Of a DNA stretch of 64,000 nt, positions 28,916-37,625 are shown in pieces. The stretch lies in contig JAHCSU010000233.1 in assembly GCA_023522315.1 (NCBI GenBank), positions 1 through 64,000 on the forward strand, written 5' to 3'. Positions within the stretch are counted from its first letter, which is position 1, and every line of letters starts with the position of its first letter. The translations under genes were made by a program, and so were the position numbers. A model generated the notes under the pieces. It was not told where the DNA came from. It saw nothing but the letters and a program-made list of their open reading frames with translations, and ran no database searches. Source of the stretch: Nostoc sp. CCCryo 231-06. Its GTDB lineage: Bacteria; Cyanobacteriota; Cyanobacteriia; Cyanobacteriales; Nostocaceae.

Positions 28916-30259
28916 ATGTTACAAGAAGCCAGCACCCGTCTCATAGTACCGGAACCATCAGAAGACTTAATCGCCAACGAGCCTTGGTCGATAGAAAACT
29001 ATGCTGATGGTCTAATGGATGAACTCTTTGCCGATATCGACTCCATTCTGAATGTTAGTGGTAATCTGCTTTCTCAAACCGTTAGGCACAGTAGGCACAA
29101 GAAATCGAACCAGTCTGTTGCTGGGGTTTCTCCCCAACCTCAACGCCAGTCGCCTCCAGAAAACGTGCTGCAAACACTCACTATACCGAATACAGTGAAC
29201 CAAGCAGTACAGTCAGTTGCTCAAGATAACCACAAACACTTGAGTACCGTTGTATTTGACACCGCCACCGTAAAAAGAGTTAGTAGAAAGCGTCAGAAAA
29301 GTAGTCGTACTTTGGGCAACCTGCTAATGGTGGGAACAACTTTAGGCCTGGCGATCGCTGGTATTATCTACCTGGTACAGTCTGGAGTCGTATATCTTTT
29401 AAATACCAACTTGACCCAGCCAGCTGTTCTAGTACCGCAACCGCAGTCACAGTTGCCAACAAAAGTAGAAATTGAGGCAGATTTGGTTGACTACATGCTT
29501 CAATCGCTGGCAGTTATAGATAAGCAAGAAGTAAAAAGCAATCAAAAATCTGTCAGCCCAGGATTTTCCAGTCAGACAAATACTAACCAAACAGCCCTTG
29601 GTAACAGGCAAACAATTGGTAATCTACCACCACTTCCACTTCTAGCTAACAATACACCACCAGCCCCCAACCGTTCTGGAAGCGTTGTTGAGCGCATCTA
29701 CGTTCCCGTTTATCAAGCGCCGTCGCCAATGCGCTACGCCCTGCCGGCTATTCCTGGGACTCCCACATTTTTACCACAAGTTGCGAGTGCGTTAAAGGGA
29801 TCTCAACCGAATGTTGTGAAAACTGCCCTGAATACGGTGCGACAAGCTGCCAAGCCTGTAACTGTCAACATGTTAGCTGCGGCTGTAAGAGCCGAACTTA
29901 AACCTGTAGCTGCGAAAACTGCACCCATTACCGTGCGGCAAACACCCAGCCCTCTGCCTGCATTACCAGTAGTTCCATTACGTGCAGCACTTGGCCCAGA
30001 GTCAGAACCAACTATTACCCAGGAACAAGTATATCCGGCAGTTGCGATCGCAGTCGCTCCTAGTAATACCTTAGAAGGATTACTAGAGTTAGGCAACAAA
30101 TCTGCCGCTTTGTTTAAAATTGATGGCGTGACTCGCCGCATCAATATGGGTGAAAGTATCGGTTCAAGCGGTTGGACACTAGTAGATGTTAGTAATGGCG
30201 AAGCTGTTATCCGCCGTAATGGCGAAGTGCGATCGATTTACGCAGGGCAAAAATTATAA
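28916..30259 (+). CDS. Membrane-anchored protein with PilP/GspC-like C-terminal domain
   Basis: The 447-residue product has a cytoplasmic N-terminal region of about 135 residues with Pro/Gln-rich parts. A single transmembrane helix (about 138-160, LLMVGTTLGLAIAGIIYLV) follows, then a long Pro/Ala/Val/Thr-rich periplasmic linker. The terminal 55-residue domain reads LFKIDGVTRRINMGESIG then SGWTLVDVSNGEAVIRRNG. That layout (short N-term, one helix, disordered stalk, small beta domain starting after a G-G-x-x-R-V-like motif) matches GspC/PilP-type homology-region domains of secretion or pilus machines. The family assignment is inferred. It stands downstream of mnmG with no pilus genes nearby. 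Confidence 0.7.
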   Translation: MLQEASTRLIVPEPSEDLIANEPWSIENYADGLMDELFADIDSILNVSGNLLSQTVRHSRHKKSNQSVAGVSPQPQRQSPPENVLQTLTIPNTVNQAVQSVAQDNHKHLSTVVFDTATVKRVSRKRQKSSRTLGNLLMVGTTLGLAIAGIIYLVQSGVVYLLNTNLTQPAVLVPQPQSQLPTKVEIEADLVDYMLQSLAVIDKQEVKSNQKSVSPGFSSQTNTNQTALGNRQTIGNLPPLPLLANNTPPAPNRSGSVVERIYVPVYQAPSPMRYALPAIPGTPTFLPQVASALKGSQPNVVKTALNTVRQAAKPVTVNMLAAAVRAELKPVAAKTAPITVRQTPSPLPALPVVPLRAALGPESEPTITQEQVYPAVAIAVAPSNTLEGLLELGNKSAALFKIDGVTRRINMGESIGSSGWTLVDVSNGEAVIRRNGEVRSIYAGQKL

Positions 30260-30469
30260 TAAGCTGTTTAAACCTCTCCCTAGTAGTCTGTCTCATTAAT
30301 TTTGCTGGGTTCGTAGTAAGCACAAAGCGTGCTTAAAAATCCAAGACTAAAGTCCATTGTGCGAGGGTAACTTCTTTTAAAATTTGCCGATTAATCTCGG
30401 TAATTTTTCCACTTGGAATACCAACTTTTATAAATACTGTTGCTAAATCTTTGTGGTTCTTCAGTACCT

Positions 30470-30623
30470 GTTATGCCAAATTATTAGTTAAACATCAAAA
30501 TTTGGCTTAAAAAATAAGGTTAAAAGCCAAAATCATTGATAAAACCCTAAAATGTTAGTAAATAATGTTAATTATGTTGAAAAATAAGGGTTTCAGAGTT
30601 TTATCAAAGGACTTTAGCATAAC
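30470..30623. mobile_element. Hairpin-rich MITE-like element (154 bp)
   Basis: The ends are GTTATGCCAAA and TTTAGCATAAC, ten of eleven positions complementary. An inner pair TTGATAAAAC/GTTTTATCAA and a local hairpin TTTGGCTT/AAGCCAAA give nested folding. No coding capacity, and AT-rich. A target duplication is not clear. Confidence 0.55.
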
Positions 30624-31012
30624 AAGTGCTGAAGAGCCATCTTTGTTCAAATAATTGTTGACTAAATCATCTAGTAATGACATATATTTGCCTATTATAA
30701 AGCGTTTTTATATACCCAATTTTTTAGAAAAATCGGGGATTTACGTGTTGACGAATGAATTAGATTTGAAGAAGAATTCAGGAGTCAGAATCAATTACTG
30801 GGGGATTTAGATCCGCCACTAATAGTAGACCACTAAATTGAAAATTTGGTGGGGGTTTTAAACCCGATTATTCAGACGCTCTCTACGAGACGCTAAAAGC
30901 GTAGCTTGCTTCTCTGTAAGAGTAAGCGGATTCGCTATCCGCCAGTTGTACAGAATACCCAACTGAATTCTGACGACTGACTCCTGACTCCTGAATTCTA
31001 CTTGATAAATAG
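30624..31012. repeat. Repeat-rich intergenic region
   Basis: No gene. It contains GACGCTCTCTACGAGACGC and GCGTAGCTTGCTTC dispersed repeats at about 30881-30935. At 30965-31010 it has CTGACTCCTGA tandem copies matching those at the start of the window. Confidence 0.6.
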
Positions 31013-31771
31013 CTAATCTTTTTCTATAACTTTGCTGTATCCAGCAAAAACAAAATGCTCGTTTCGGTTTACTTTAGTTTTATCAGGCCACTTAACCCAA
31101 TAATGGTTTTCCTCAAAACGGACATCTAAAACGGGGTAACTCCCTGGCTCAATATCGAATAGAGATTCTTTTGGTAGCTCTGATGCCTGTTCTGTAGAAG
31201 GTTTTAGAACTGTTTTTGTTGTAACTTGCAAAATGTAACTTTTATCAGGTTTAGCTTCATCTTTTGACTCACCAATTAATCCATCTTTAATTGCTTCGGC
31301 CATTTTTTCAGCATCAAAGCGATCCATATCTGTTTTAGAGTCACAGAAGCAGCATTCAATTAAAATAGCTGGCATTTGTGTATTCTTCAGAACAAAGAAA
31401 CCTGTATTTTTAACCCCTCTACGATGAAAACCAAGCTTAATAATCTCTTTAAGAACTGATTGAGCAATACCTTGTGATGCATTACTAATGGCAAAAACTT
31501 CTGTGCCATTGGCTATAGCGTTGAATTTATTAAAGTGAATCGAAACATAGAGATTAACGTTATTGGCATTCGCCTTATTAGTTCGTTGTCTCAGAGAATC
31601 GGTTACACTGCTAGCGCTTGTGGGAGTGCAATCAATAGTGGTATGTCCTGCTGCTTTGAGTTTTTGTATCAATTGTGTCCCAACTGCTTTTGTTAAAGCA
31701 TCTTCTTGTTTTATGCCTGTTGCCCCTGTATCTGGAGGGCAATTGTGTCCCATATCAATACCAAATTTCAT
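31013..31771 (-). CDS. N-acetylmuramoyl-L-alanine amidase (Amidase_3)
   Basis: Cleaves the amide between MurNAc and L-Ala in peptidoglycan. The 252-residue protein has the zinc-binding pattern of the family: His in DMGHN (about 9), Glu in KQEDAL (about 23), His in SIHFN (about 80) and the catalytic Glu in LIECCFCD (about 138). The C-terminal 70 residues (ILQVTTKTVLKPS, YPVLDVRFEENHYWVKW) look like a small SH3-like or binding domain. There is no signal peptide, which is common in prophage or lysis-type amidases. No phage genes are seen around it, so its role is unclear. Confidence 0.88.
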   Translation of the reverse strand: MKFGIDMGHNCPPDTGATGIKQEDALTKAVGTQLIQKLKAAGHTTIDCTPTSASSVTDSLRQRTNKANANNVNLYVSIHFNKFNAIANGTEVFAISNASQGIAQSVLKEIIKLGFHRRGVKNTGFFVLKNTQMPAILIECCFCDSKTDMDRFDAEKMAEAIKDGLIGESKDEAKPDKSYILQVTTKTVLKPSTEQASELPKESLFDIEPGSYPVLDVRFEENHYWVKWPDKTKVNRNEHFVFAGYSKVIEKD

Positions 31772-32539
31772 AAACTTGATGTCCTTTTTATAACTTGAGA
31801 GGTACGGTTTAACTTAACTATACTGTATTAATTATTAACCCAAGTGTGTAGGCGTAGCCCGTCGTAGACATTGCTCTTTCTTAGGTAGTTGGTGAAGAGG
31901 TTTGTAAAAAAAGTATCCAATCTATTTTGCGTTGAATCGCCACAATACCTACTTATCTAGTAATTATAGTTCATTGTTATGAATACCATATCTTAATTTA
32001 TACATTTCCATCACTGTATATCGATGCCATTTTTTAATTTGCTTCTCAATTTATGGTGCTATTTCTAGCATGATAGAACTTAATTATTAATTGAAGTTGT
32101 ACCCTCTCAAGCTCAAGATAAATAAGCATAAATTAACAACTAAATCGTCAGCGCTCTATTTTTGAAAAATTTTAGACATAACAATTTTTAGGATATTTCC
32201 TTATTTTCTGCCCTGTAAGTCTGAAAAAATGAGTATCTACTTAAATAAATCTAAATTTTGCCTAATTTTTCCATAAAGCACTTAAATACCACTAATTTTA
32301 ACTAATATAAGCAGAAAAGCACGTTTATGATGAACAATTAGTATACAGTCATAAATTTACCTACCTAAAGAGGGTTCACAGAAATAAATTTCAATGTTAA
32401 AACTATAATTTATGTTGATCATAATTGCATGACGGTCGCTATCTGGAACCCTACATCTTGTATCTATCTTGCTCAAGCAAGATAACTTTAGCTAAAAAAG
32501 TTAGTTTGCTCATTGATGTAATCGTCAAACTTTACCAAT
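31772..32539. other. AT-rich intergenic region
   Basis: About 770 bases without a credible gene. A 21-nt repeat copy sits at 31849-31869, its flanks decayed (GTG before, ATTGC after). It is almost the reverse complement of the copy inside the GDSL gene at 38315. The remainder is AT-rich and may hold promoters of the divergent genes. Confidence 0.5.
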
Positions 32540-33517
32540 ATGAAACGACCTAACTATTTTCAAAATAATTCCAAAAACTCTTTAATAGAAAAGTATTACC
32601 TTTACAAAGGTGAAAAATTGAATTGGTTTCAAGTAACTCTTCGGCTTGAAAGGTCAATTATTTCTATCATTCTTCCTTGGGTACTTTTTTGTACTGCCTA
32701 TGGTATTTTAATATCATTTTTATATAATTTAGGATTACCAGTAGCATTTGCAGATTCAAACAGTATTATCACTAATGCTGTTTTAAGTTTTAATATTGGT
32801 TTCACATTACTATTAGTTTTTCGGACAAATACAGCCCATGATAGATTTTGGGAAGGTCGTCAACTATGGGGATCTTTAGTTAATACATCTCGTAACTTAA
32901 CTCGTGGAATTTGGATAATAGTTAAAGAGAAGACACCGCAAGATAGATTACAAAAAGAGGCAATACTTCGGTTAGTAACTGCTTTTGCATTTGCAATGAA
33001 GTTACATCTAAGATCAGTACCTTTAGATACTCAGTTAGCATCCTTAATGTCTGAAAAACAATATTTACAACTCCAAAATACTAATCATCCCACCCTACAA
33101 ATTGCTTACTGGATAGGAGATTACTTGCAGGATCAGCATGAGCGGAATTGTCTCAATGTTTATCAACTGACTACTCTACATAACTGTGTAGATGATTTAG
33201 TAGATATTTTAGGTGGTTGCGAACGCATTCTCAAAACACCACTGCCTTTGATATATACTATTAAACTCAGACAACTGTTATTAATTTTTTGTCTGATCTT
33301 ACCTTTGGAAATTGTTAGCTCGTTGAATTGGTTTACTGGTATAACAATGGCTTTTGTAAGTTTTACCTTATTAAGTATTGAACAAATTGGTTCAGAAATT
33401 GAAGAACCTTTCGGATTTGATCCCAATGACTTACCTTTAAATGCGATTTGCAATACAATCTCAAACAATGTTGAAGAATTAATTAGGCTAGCTCCTAATA
33501 ATGTTACTTCTTCCTAA
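32540..33517 (+). CDS. Bestrophin family ion channel protein (UPF0187)
   Basis: The 325-residue integral membrane protein has the bestrophin arrangement: an N-terminal hydrophobic pair (SIISIILPWVLFCTAYGILI), then LSFNIGFTLLLVFRTNTAHD, FWEGRQLWGSLVNTSRNL and a C-terminal pair around residues 236-280. The acidic-loop IGSEIEEPFGFDPNDLPL, conserved in bacterial homologs, closes it. Bacterial bestrophins form pentameric channels; in photosynthetic organisms relatives pass anions or bicarbonate across membranes. Ion selectivity cannot be read here. Confidence 0.92.
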   Translation: MKRPNYFQNNSKNSLIEKYYLYKGEKLNWFQVTLRLERSIISIILPWVLFCTAYGILISFLYNLGLPVAFADSNSIITNAVLSFNIGFTLLLVFRTNTAHDRFWEGRQLWGSLVNTSRNLTRGIWIIVKEKTPQDRLQKEAILRLVTAFAFAMKLHLRSVPLDTQLASLMSEKQYLQLQNTNHPTLQIAYWIGDYLQDQHERNCLNVYQLTTLHNCVDDLVDILGGCERILKTPLPLIYTIKLRQLLLIFCLILPLEIVSSLNWFTGITMAFVSFTLLSIEQIGSEIEEPFGFDPNDLPLNAICNTISNNVEELIRLAPNNVTSS

Positions 33518-33749
33518 ATTTATAAATTAGTCATCCCCCGCAAGAATTTTGTTTGCTATGAAGCTTTGACAATTGAGCAAATTCAAGTGTTTTGGGGCAA
33601 TCTGTTAACTCAACGCATCCTCTAGGAGACGCTTTGCGTAGCTTACTATTAACAATACACAATTACTAATATTTACCGATACTTAAGTAATATCATTTAA
33701 TATTATTAAAAGGCTTAAGGTTTTTATGCAAGAGTTAGTAGATGGAATT

Positions 33750-34691
33750 TTATTTTTGACATATAGATAAAAGCAGACATTCCCAAACTAGCCTTGGTTG
33801 AGCGTAAGAAAGTAAGTATTTACGAGCTTGTTCTAGCTGGTTGATGATGCTGGGTTGATGCCATTGCTGCCAGTAGAATTGCTGAAGATAATCAACTAAC
33901 CACAGTTGGGCTTCTGTATCTAAATCCTTATCAATTTTCTTCGCTAACTCCAAGGCTTTGCGATAGGAAGCAGGAGCTTTTTTTAAGTCTTCGAGTAACT
34001 CAGATGGAATAGCTTGTAATTGCTCGTAAGATGCGATCGCACTTCCGGCACTGCCAGCTGCTATGCTCAATACTGCCTGATTTGGCAAAATTTCTTGATG
34101 ACCAGTTTGTGTGAGTACAACAGTCAAAGAGTGTGCATCTAAGCGATAAAAAGGAATGCGTTGACAGCGTGACACCAAAGTTGGCAAAACAGACTCAGGT
34201 GTAGGTGCAATTAAAATTAACGTCGCCTGTCCCGGTTCTTCTAAGGTTTTAAGTAAAGCATTCGCTGCTGCTTCTGCCATTGTTTGGGCTTCTTCCAGCA
34301 CCACTACATTCCTTGGTGCTTCCAAGGGTGGCCGACTGAGAAACTCGGTAATTTCCCGAATTTGCTCTAGCCGAATTACAGGTGGTGCTTTACGCTTAAG
34401 TCCTTTCTCGGCCGCTTCTGCTGCTGTTAATCGTTGTCCCTGGTATTGGTACGTCGGTTGCACCCACAACAAAGCTGGATGGTTCCCTTGACGCAAACGG
34501 TTTTGTAAAGCCGCAGTGACTCCCATCTCGCTAGAAAATAGCAATTCCACAAAACACCTGGCTGCTAAACTTCTTCCTACACCATCTGGCCCCACAAATA
34601 GATACGCTGGAGCAACCCGATTTTGAAGGGCAGCCTGAGTGAGTAATTCTATGGCTTGCTGTTGTGCTACAAGTGGTGCAAATGGGTTAAT
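33750..34691 (-). CDS. holB: DNA polymerase III delta' subunit, probably started at ATT
   Basis: Part of the clamp-loader complex. The usual strong motifs are present: FVGPDGVGRSLAA (P-loop-like), VIRLEQIREITEFL, VVVLEEAQTMAEAAANALLK, TLEEP and LPTLVSRCQRIPF. The first conventional start, GTG 34595, lies inside the P-loop region and would remove the beta-strand before it. In the same frame 32 further codons read homologously upstream (NPFAPLVAQQQAIELL), beginning at ATT 34691. A GAAGG Shine-Dalgarno sits nine bases before ATT, and a stop codon lies two codons upstream. So initiation at ATT or a mutated ATG is likely. Unlike in many bacteria it is not next to tmk. Confidence 0.85.
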   Translation of the reverse strand: MNPFAPLVAQQQAIELLTQAALQNRVAPAYLFVGPDGVGRSLAARCFVELLFSSEMGVTAALQNRLRQGNHPALLWVQPTYQYQGQRLTAAEAAEKGLKRKAPPVIRLEQIREITEFLSRPPLEAPRNVVVLEEAQTMAEAAANALLKTLEEPGQATLILIAPTPESVLPTLVSRCQRIPFYRLDAHSLTVVLTQTGHQEILPNQAVLSIAAGSAGSAIASYEQLQAIPSELLEDLKKAPASYRKALELAKKIDKDLDTEAQLWLVDYLQQFYWQQWHQPSIINQLEQARKYLLSYAQPRLVWECLLLSICQK

Positions 34692-34850
34692 AGTTCAGTA
34701 CCTTCGCCAAAACAAGAATATGAAAACAGAGGGCTGATGTAATAGAGTTGTTGTCGTTCTCAAAGACAACTTAGAAGCTACAAAATACCAATATTTGACA
34801 TACTAGCACTGTTGGAATGACTTCTACCGCGTAAGGGCTAAATGCAGAGG

Positions 34851-35039
34851 GACGCAATGGCATTGTCAGGCGACGCAATGCCATTGTCAGGCGATACAAT
34901 GGCATTGTCAGGCGATGCAATGGCATTGTCAGGCGATGCAATGGCATTGTCAGGCGATGCAATGGCATTGTCAGGCGATGCAATGGCATTGTTAGGTGAT
35001 GCAATGGCATTGTCAGGTGACGCAATGGCATTGCCAAAT
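34851..35039. repeat. 21-bp minisatellite, nine copies
   Basis: Nine contiguous 21-bp units. The typical unit begins GATGCAATGGCATTG and ends TCAGGC. Copies 4-6 are identical; outer copies carry one to four changes. Each unit contains the near-palindrome CAATGGCATTG. The period is a multiple of three, so several frames stay open on both strands (GDAMALS heptapeptides), but no start, ribosome site or family supports translation. Confidence 0.95.
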
Positions 35040-35146
35040 TTCATTTGTAGTGTTTTAAGGGCTAAGGGGCGCAAAGGTACGCAGAGTCTTTTTGAAGGGA
35101 ATTTGTTACAACAAATTAATGCAATGTTGTACTTAGGAAGTCTCAG

Positions 35147-35716
35147 ATGTCGTACAAACAATTTATTTATTGGTGGCAAAAATCCTTACCTCCTATCTTG
35201 GTACGTGCAGTGGTAATAATTTGTCTAACAGTAGGGGTGTTGAGTATATTGGGAAGCACTGCTCCTATGAGTAATGCTCAACTGGTAAGTACCACTAAGC
35301 GTATCCAAGATAAACAGACACCATTAAAATCAACATCGCTAAATGCCACTGTATATCACAGTCCCGATTGTAATTGTTGTGGCGGGTGGATTGACCACTT
35401 AAAGGCACAAGGTTTTCAAATTACAGACTTTTCCACGCCTGACATCGAAACAGTCAAACAAAAGTACAACGTGCCAGATAACTTGTCATCTTGCCACACA
35501 GCAATTGTTAATGGATATGTCATCGAAGGACATGTCCCAGCAGACGACATCAAACGTTTGCTTCAAGAAAAGCCAAATGTCACTGGTTTATCTGTTCCTC
35601 AAATGCCCGTAGGCACTCCTGGGATGGAGATGGGGGATAGAAAAGACCCGTTTTCTGTGCTTTCTTTTGATAGCAAAGGCTCAGTTGCGGTATTCAATAA
35701 ATATCCGTCCTCTTGA
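35147..35716 (+). CDS. DUF411 family metal-binding protein, membrane-anchored or exported
   Basis: The 189-residue product has an N-terminal hydrophobic segment (about 18-40, ILVRAVVIICLTVGVLSILG). The DUF411 domain follows: VYHSPDCNCCGGWIDHLKAQ with a CxCC metal site, SSCHTAIVNGYVIEGHVPA and GLSVPQMPVGTPGMEMG. DUF411 proteins are thioredoxin-like and associated with copper or other metal handling. Here the Met-rich PGMEMG stretch supports a periplasmic copper role, by inference. No copper operon neighbours are visible. Confidence 0.88.
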   Translation: MSYKQFIYWWQKSLPPILVRAVVIICLTVGVLSILGSTAPMSNAQLVSTTKRIQDKQTPLKSTSLNATVYHSPDCNCCGGWIDHLKAQGFQITDFSTPDIETVKQKYNVPDNLSSCHTAIVNGYVIEGHVPADDIKRLLQEKPNVTGLSVPQMPVGTPGMEMGDRKDPFSVLSFDSKGSVAVFNKYPSS

Positions 35717-35736
35717 TATAATTTCGTTCTATTCAG

Positions 35737-35804
35737 GGATGTTTTAAAAGTGGATTTTTATGTATTTTGACAATTTATAATCGCCAAAGCCTTTTAAAAC
35801 ATCC
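35737..35804. repeat. 14-bp perfect inverted repeat with 40-base spacer
   Basis: Arms GGATGTTTTAAAAG (35737-35750) and CTTTTAAAACATCC (35791-35804) are perfectly complementary. It lies between convergent genes and may serve as a bidirectional mRNA-end structure or be a very small MITE. Confidence 0.7.
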
Positions 35805-35834
35805 TCACATTAGCTGAATCAGTGATGAGAGATA

Positions 35835-36824
35835 TTATTGGTTAGAATCAGCTTTGATAAACTGCGACAAATGACTTAACCATCTCCCAAACCACAAGGG
35901 AGATGCTGCACTTGCAACATTTTGAGAAAGAAGCTCAATGGCATGGTTACAATCTTGCAGACTTGCATCTAGTCCCATTGTGTGATATATTTTGCGGGCA
36001 TGGCAAAAGGCATCCATCGCTTCTGATTCTCGATTGATTTTTTCTAACACCAAACCCAAATTAAACCAGGTGTTTGCTTCTGCATTTTGGTCATCAAGCT
36101 TTTTTCTGATCTCTAATGAAGACTGATGAAACTCAACTGCCTTTTGGTACTGTCCCAGAGCATTATAAGCATTGCCCAACGCACTTAAGGCCATGGCTTC
36201 CCCGTTGCGTTGGCATTGCCCGCCGTAGGCATCGCAGATGAATCTTGCCAAATATAACCATTGCTGATAAAACTCAATTGCCATCTGGTAATGCCCCAAC
36301 GATTCATAAGTATTGCCCAAACTTCCCAGACAAATGCATTCCTCAGTCCAATCGCCTGTTTTCCTGGTGATACTCAACCACTGCTGATAACACTCAATCG
36401 CTTGCTCATACTTGCCGAGGTATTCATAAGTATTGCCCAAACTTCCCAAGCAAATGCCTTCCCCAGTGCGTTGGCTTTGCCCGCCGTAGGCATCGCCTAT
36501 TTTCCTGGTGATACTCAACCACTGCTGATAAAATTCAATCGCTCGCTGGTATTTACCCAGTGATTGGTAAGCGTTGCCCAATCCAGATAAAGATTTAGCT
36601 TCCCCTAAGCGATCGCCTATTTCTTTCGCTATATCCAACCACTGTTGATAAAACTCAATTGCCAGGTGATACTCGCCTAGCGAGTGGTAAGCATTGCCCA
36701 AACTTCCTAGACAAACGACTTCCCTATTGCGATCGCCTGTTTCTCTGGCTTTGTGCAAGCACCGCTTTTCAAACTCAATGGACTCGATGTTATTTAGGCT
36801 CCCGGATTTAATTGCTTCTGTCAT
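35835..36824 (-). CDS. Tetratricopeptide repeat protein
   Basis: The 329-residue protein is built of about six TPR units of the extended type. The recurring pattern is GEAKSLSGLGNAYQSLGKYQ then RAIEFYQQWLSITRKIGD. Such scaffolds mediate protein interactions in signalling or NB-ARC/CHAT-type systems. Two of the loops between repeats are lengthened by seven residues (AYGGQSQ and AYGGQCQ) because a 21-nt dispersed repeat was inserted at 36210-36230 and 36471-36491 inside former HIP1 sites. A short C-terminal non-repeat tail follows. ATG 36824 starts with no upstream partner. Confidence 0.88.
   Translation of the reverse strand: MTEAIKSGSLNNIESIEFEKRCLHKARETGDRNREVVCLGSLGNAYHSLGEYHLAIEFYQQWLDIAKEIGDRLGEAKSLSGLGNAYQSLGKYQRAIEFYQQWLSITRKIGDAYGGQSQRTGEGICLGSLGNTYEYLGKYEQAIECYQQWLSITRKTGDWTEECICLGSLGNTYESLGHYQMAIEFYQQWLYLARFICDAYGGQCQRNGEAMALSALGNAYNALGQYQKAVEFHQSSLEIRKKLDDQNAEANTWFNLGLVLEKINRESEAMDAFCHARKIYHTMGLDASLQDCNHAIELLSQNVASAASPLWFGRWLSHLSQFIKADSNQ
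36210..36230 (-). repeat. 21-nt dispersed repeat in a HIP1 site (TPR gene, copy 1)
   Basis: The + strand reads GCG, then 21 bases including GCCGTAGGC at the end, then ATCGC. Removing the insert restores GCGATCGC and the TPR loop. Frame is kept. Confidence 0.8.
36471..36491 (-). repeat. 21-nt dispersed repeat in a HIP1 site (TPR gene, copy 2)
   Basis: Same arrangement as the copy 261 bases away and nearly the same sequence (one base difference). It sits at the equivalent loop of another TPR unit. Confidence 0.8.
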
Positions 36825-37074
36825 TCTCTATAGAAAAGGAAATTTGTGATCGATAAGCTGTCGATTATACAATTTTCTGTGGCTTTCGCACACTATAAGT
36901 GCAATTTATATGCACAATTTATCTCAAAACTTAGTAATTATTTTTCAACATCAAATTTTCTTTTATACACAGTAATTTTTGCGTAGAAAAGGCTTTTATT
37001 TATATTGGTAACAAGCGCACGAATATACTATAATAAAAATTCTTGCTTTTTAAAAAGATATAAGAAAAATCAAA

Positions 37075-37311
37075 TCAATCAGCAGCAGCATAATCAGGCA
37101 ATGCGTTGAGTTGTAAATTAACAGCACTTAGATAATTTTGGTCATTTAAAACTTGTGATGGTAATTTATCTGCATTAACAGCAGCCTTCACCAAATCTTT
37201 TGCAATAATATTTCTGTTCTGAGTTTTAACTGAGGCGAGTTGAACATTTATGCAATTTTTAATTCGCTTCTTGAGTTCCTTTAATGGGCAAGAATGCCTG
37301 AATATCTGCAA
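37075..37311 (-). CDS. Hypothetical short protein, doubtful
   Basis: A 78-residue frame beginning MQIFRHSCPLKELKKRIKNC and ending ALPDYAAAD. It is Asn/Leu/Ala-rich with no recognised domain. No good ribosome binding site is evident. It could be a remnant of a longer gene or chance; flanking sequence is AT-rich. Confidence 0.3.
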   Translation of the reverse strand: MQIFRHSCPLKELKKRIKNCINVQLASVKTQNRNIIAKDLVKAAVNADKLPSQVLNDQNYLSAVNLQLNALPDYAAAD

Positions 37312-37625
37312 ATTTAGTAATATAGGTGTATTTGTATGTATAAAACTAATATTTTATTTTTTAAATATACGTAGTAACGCACCACATAAAGGTTTTGCCA
37401 TACTCTCAGCGATAACGTTTATTGGTGAGATGTTATAAAACACAACAGCATTGCATTAAGACAATTGGCAAAATCCACACCTGAAAGTATCCGGTTTTGC
37501 TCACTAGCTCTGAAGCTAGCTTGTTAACTTAGAGAAGTGCTCAATTGCAAGCTCAATCTTTACTCACAACAATAATCATCAACAGTTGTAAAAACTATTG
37601 TCTTTAGGGTTTGCAGAAAAGTTTA

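Noticed and set aside
31013..31771. A prophage around the amidase gene
   Set aside because: No capsid, tail, integrase or holin genes are nearby; the amidase alone does not indicate a phage.
34351..34595. Accepting GTG 34595 as the holB start
   Set aside because: It would cut off the strand preceding the P-loop; homologous sequence continues 32 codons upstream in frame.
34771..35216. Three overlapping ORFs (two minus, one plus) of 88-124 codons across the 21-bp repeat
   Set aside because: They exist only because the repeat unit is a multiple of three and stop-free; they consist of heptapeptide repeats with no ribosome site or non-repeat domain.
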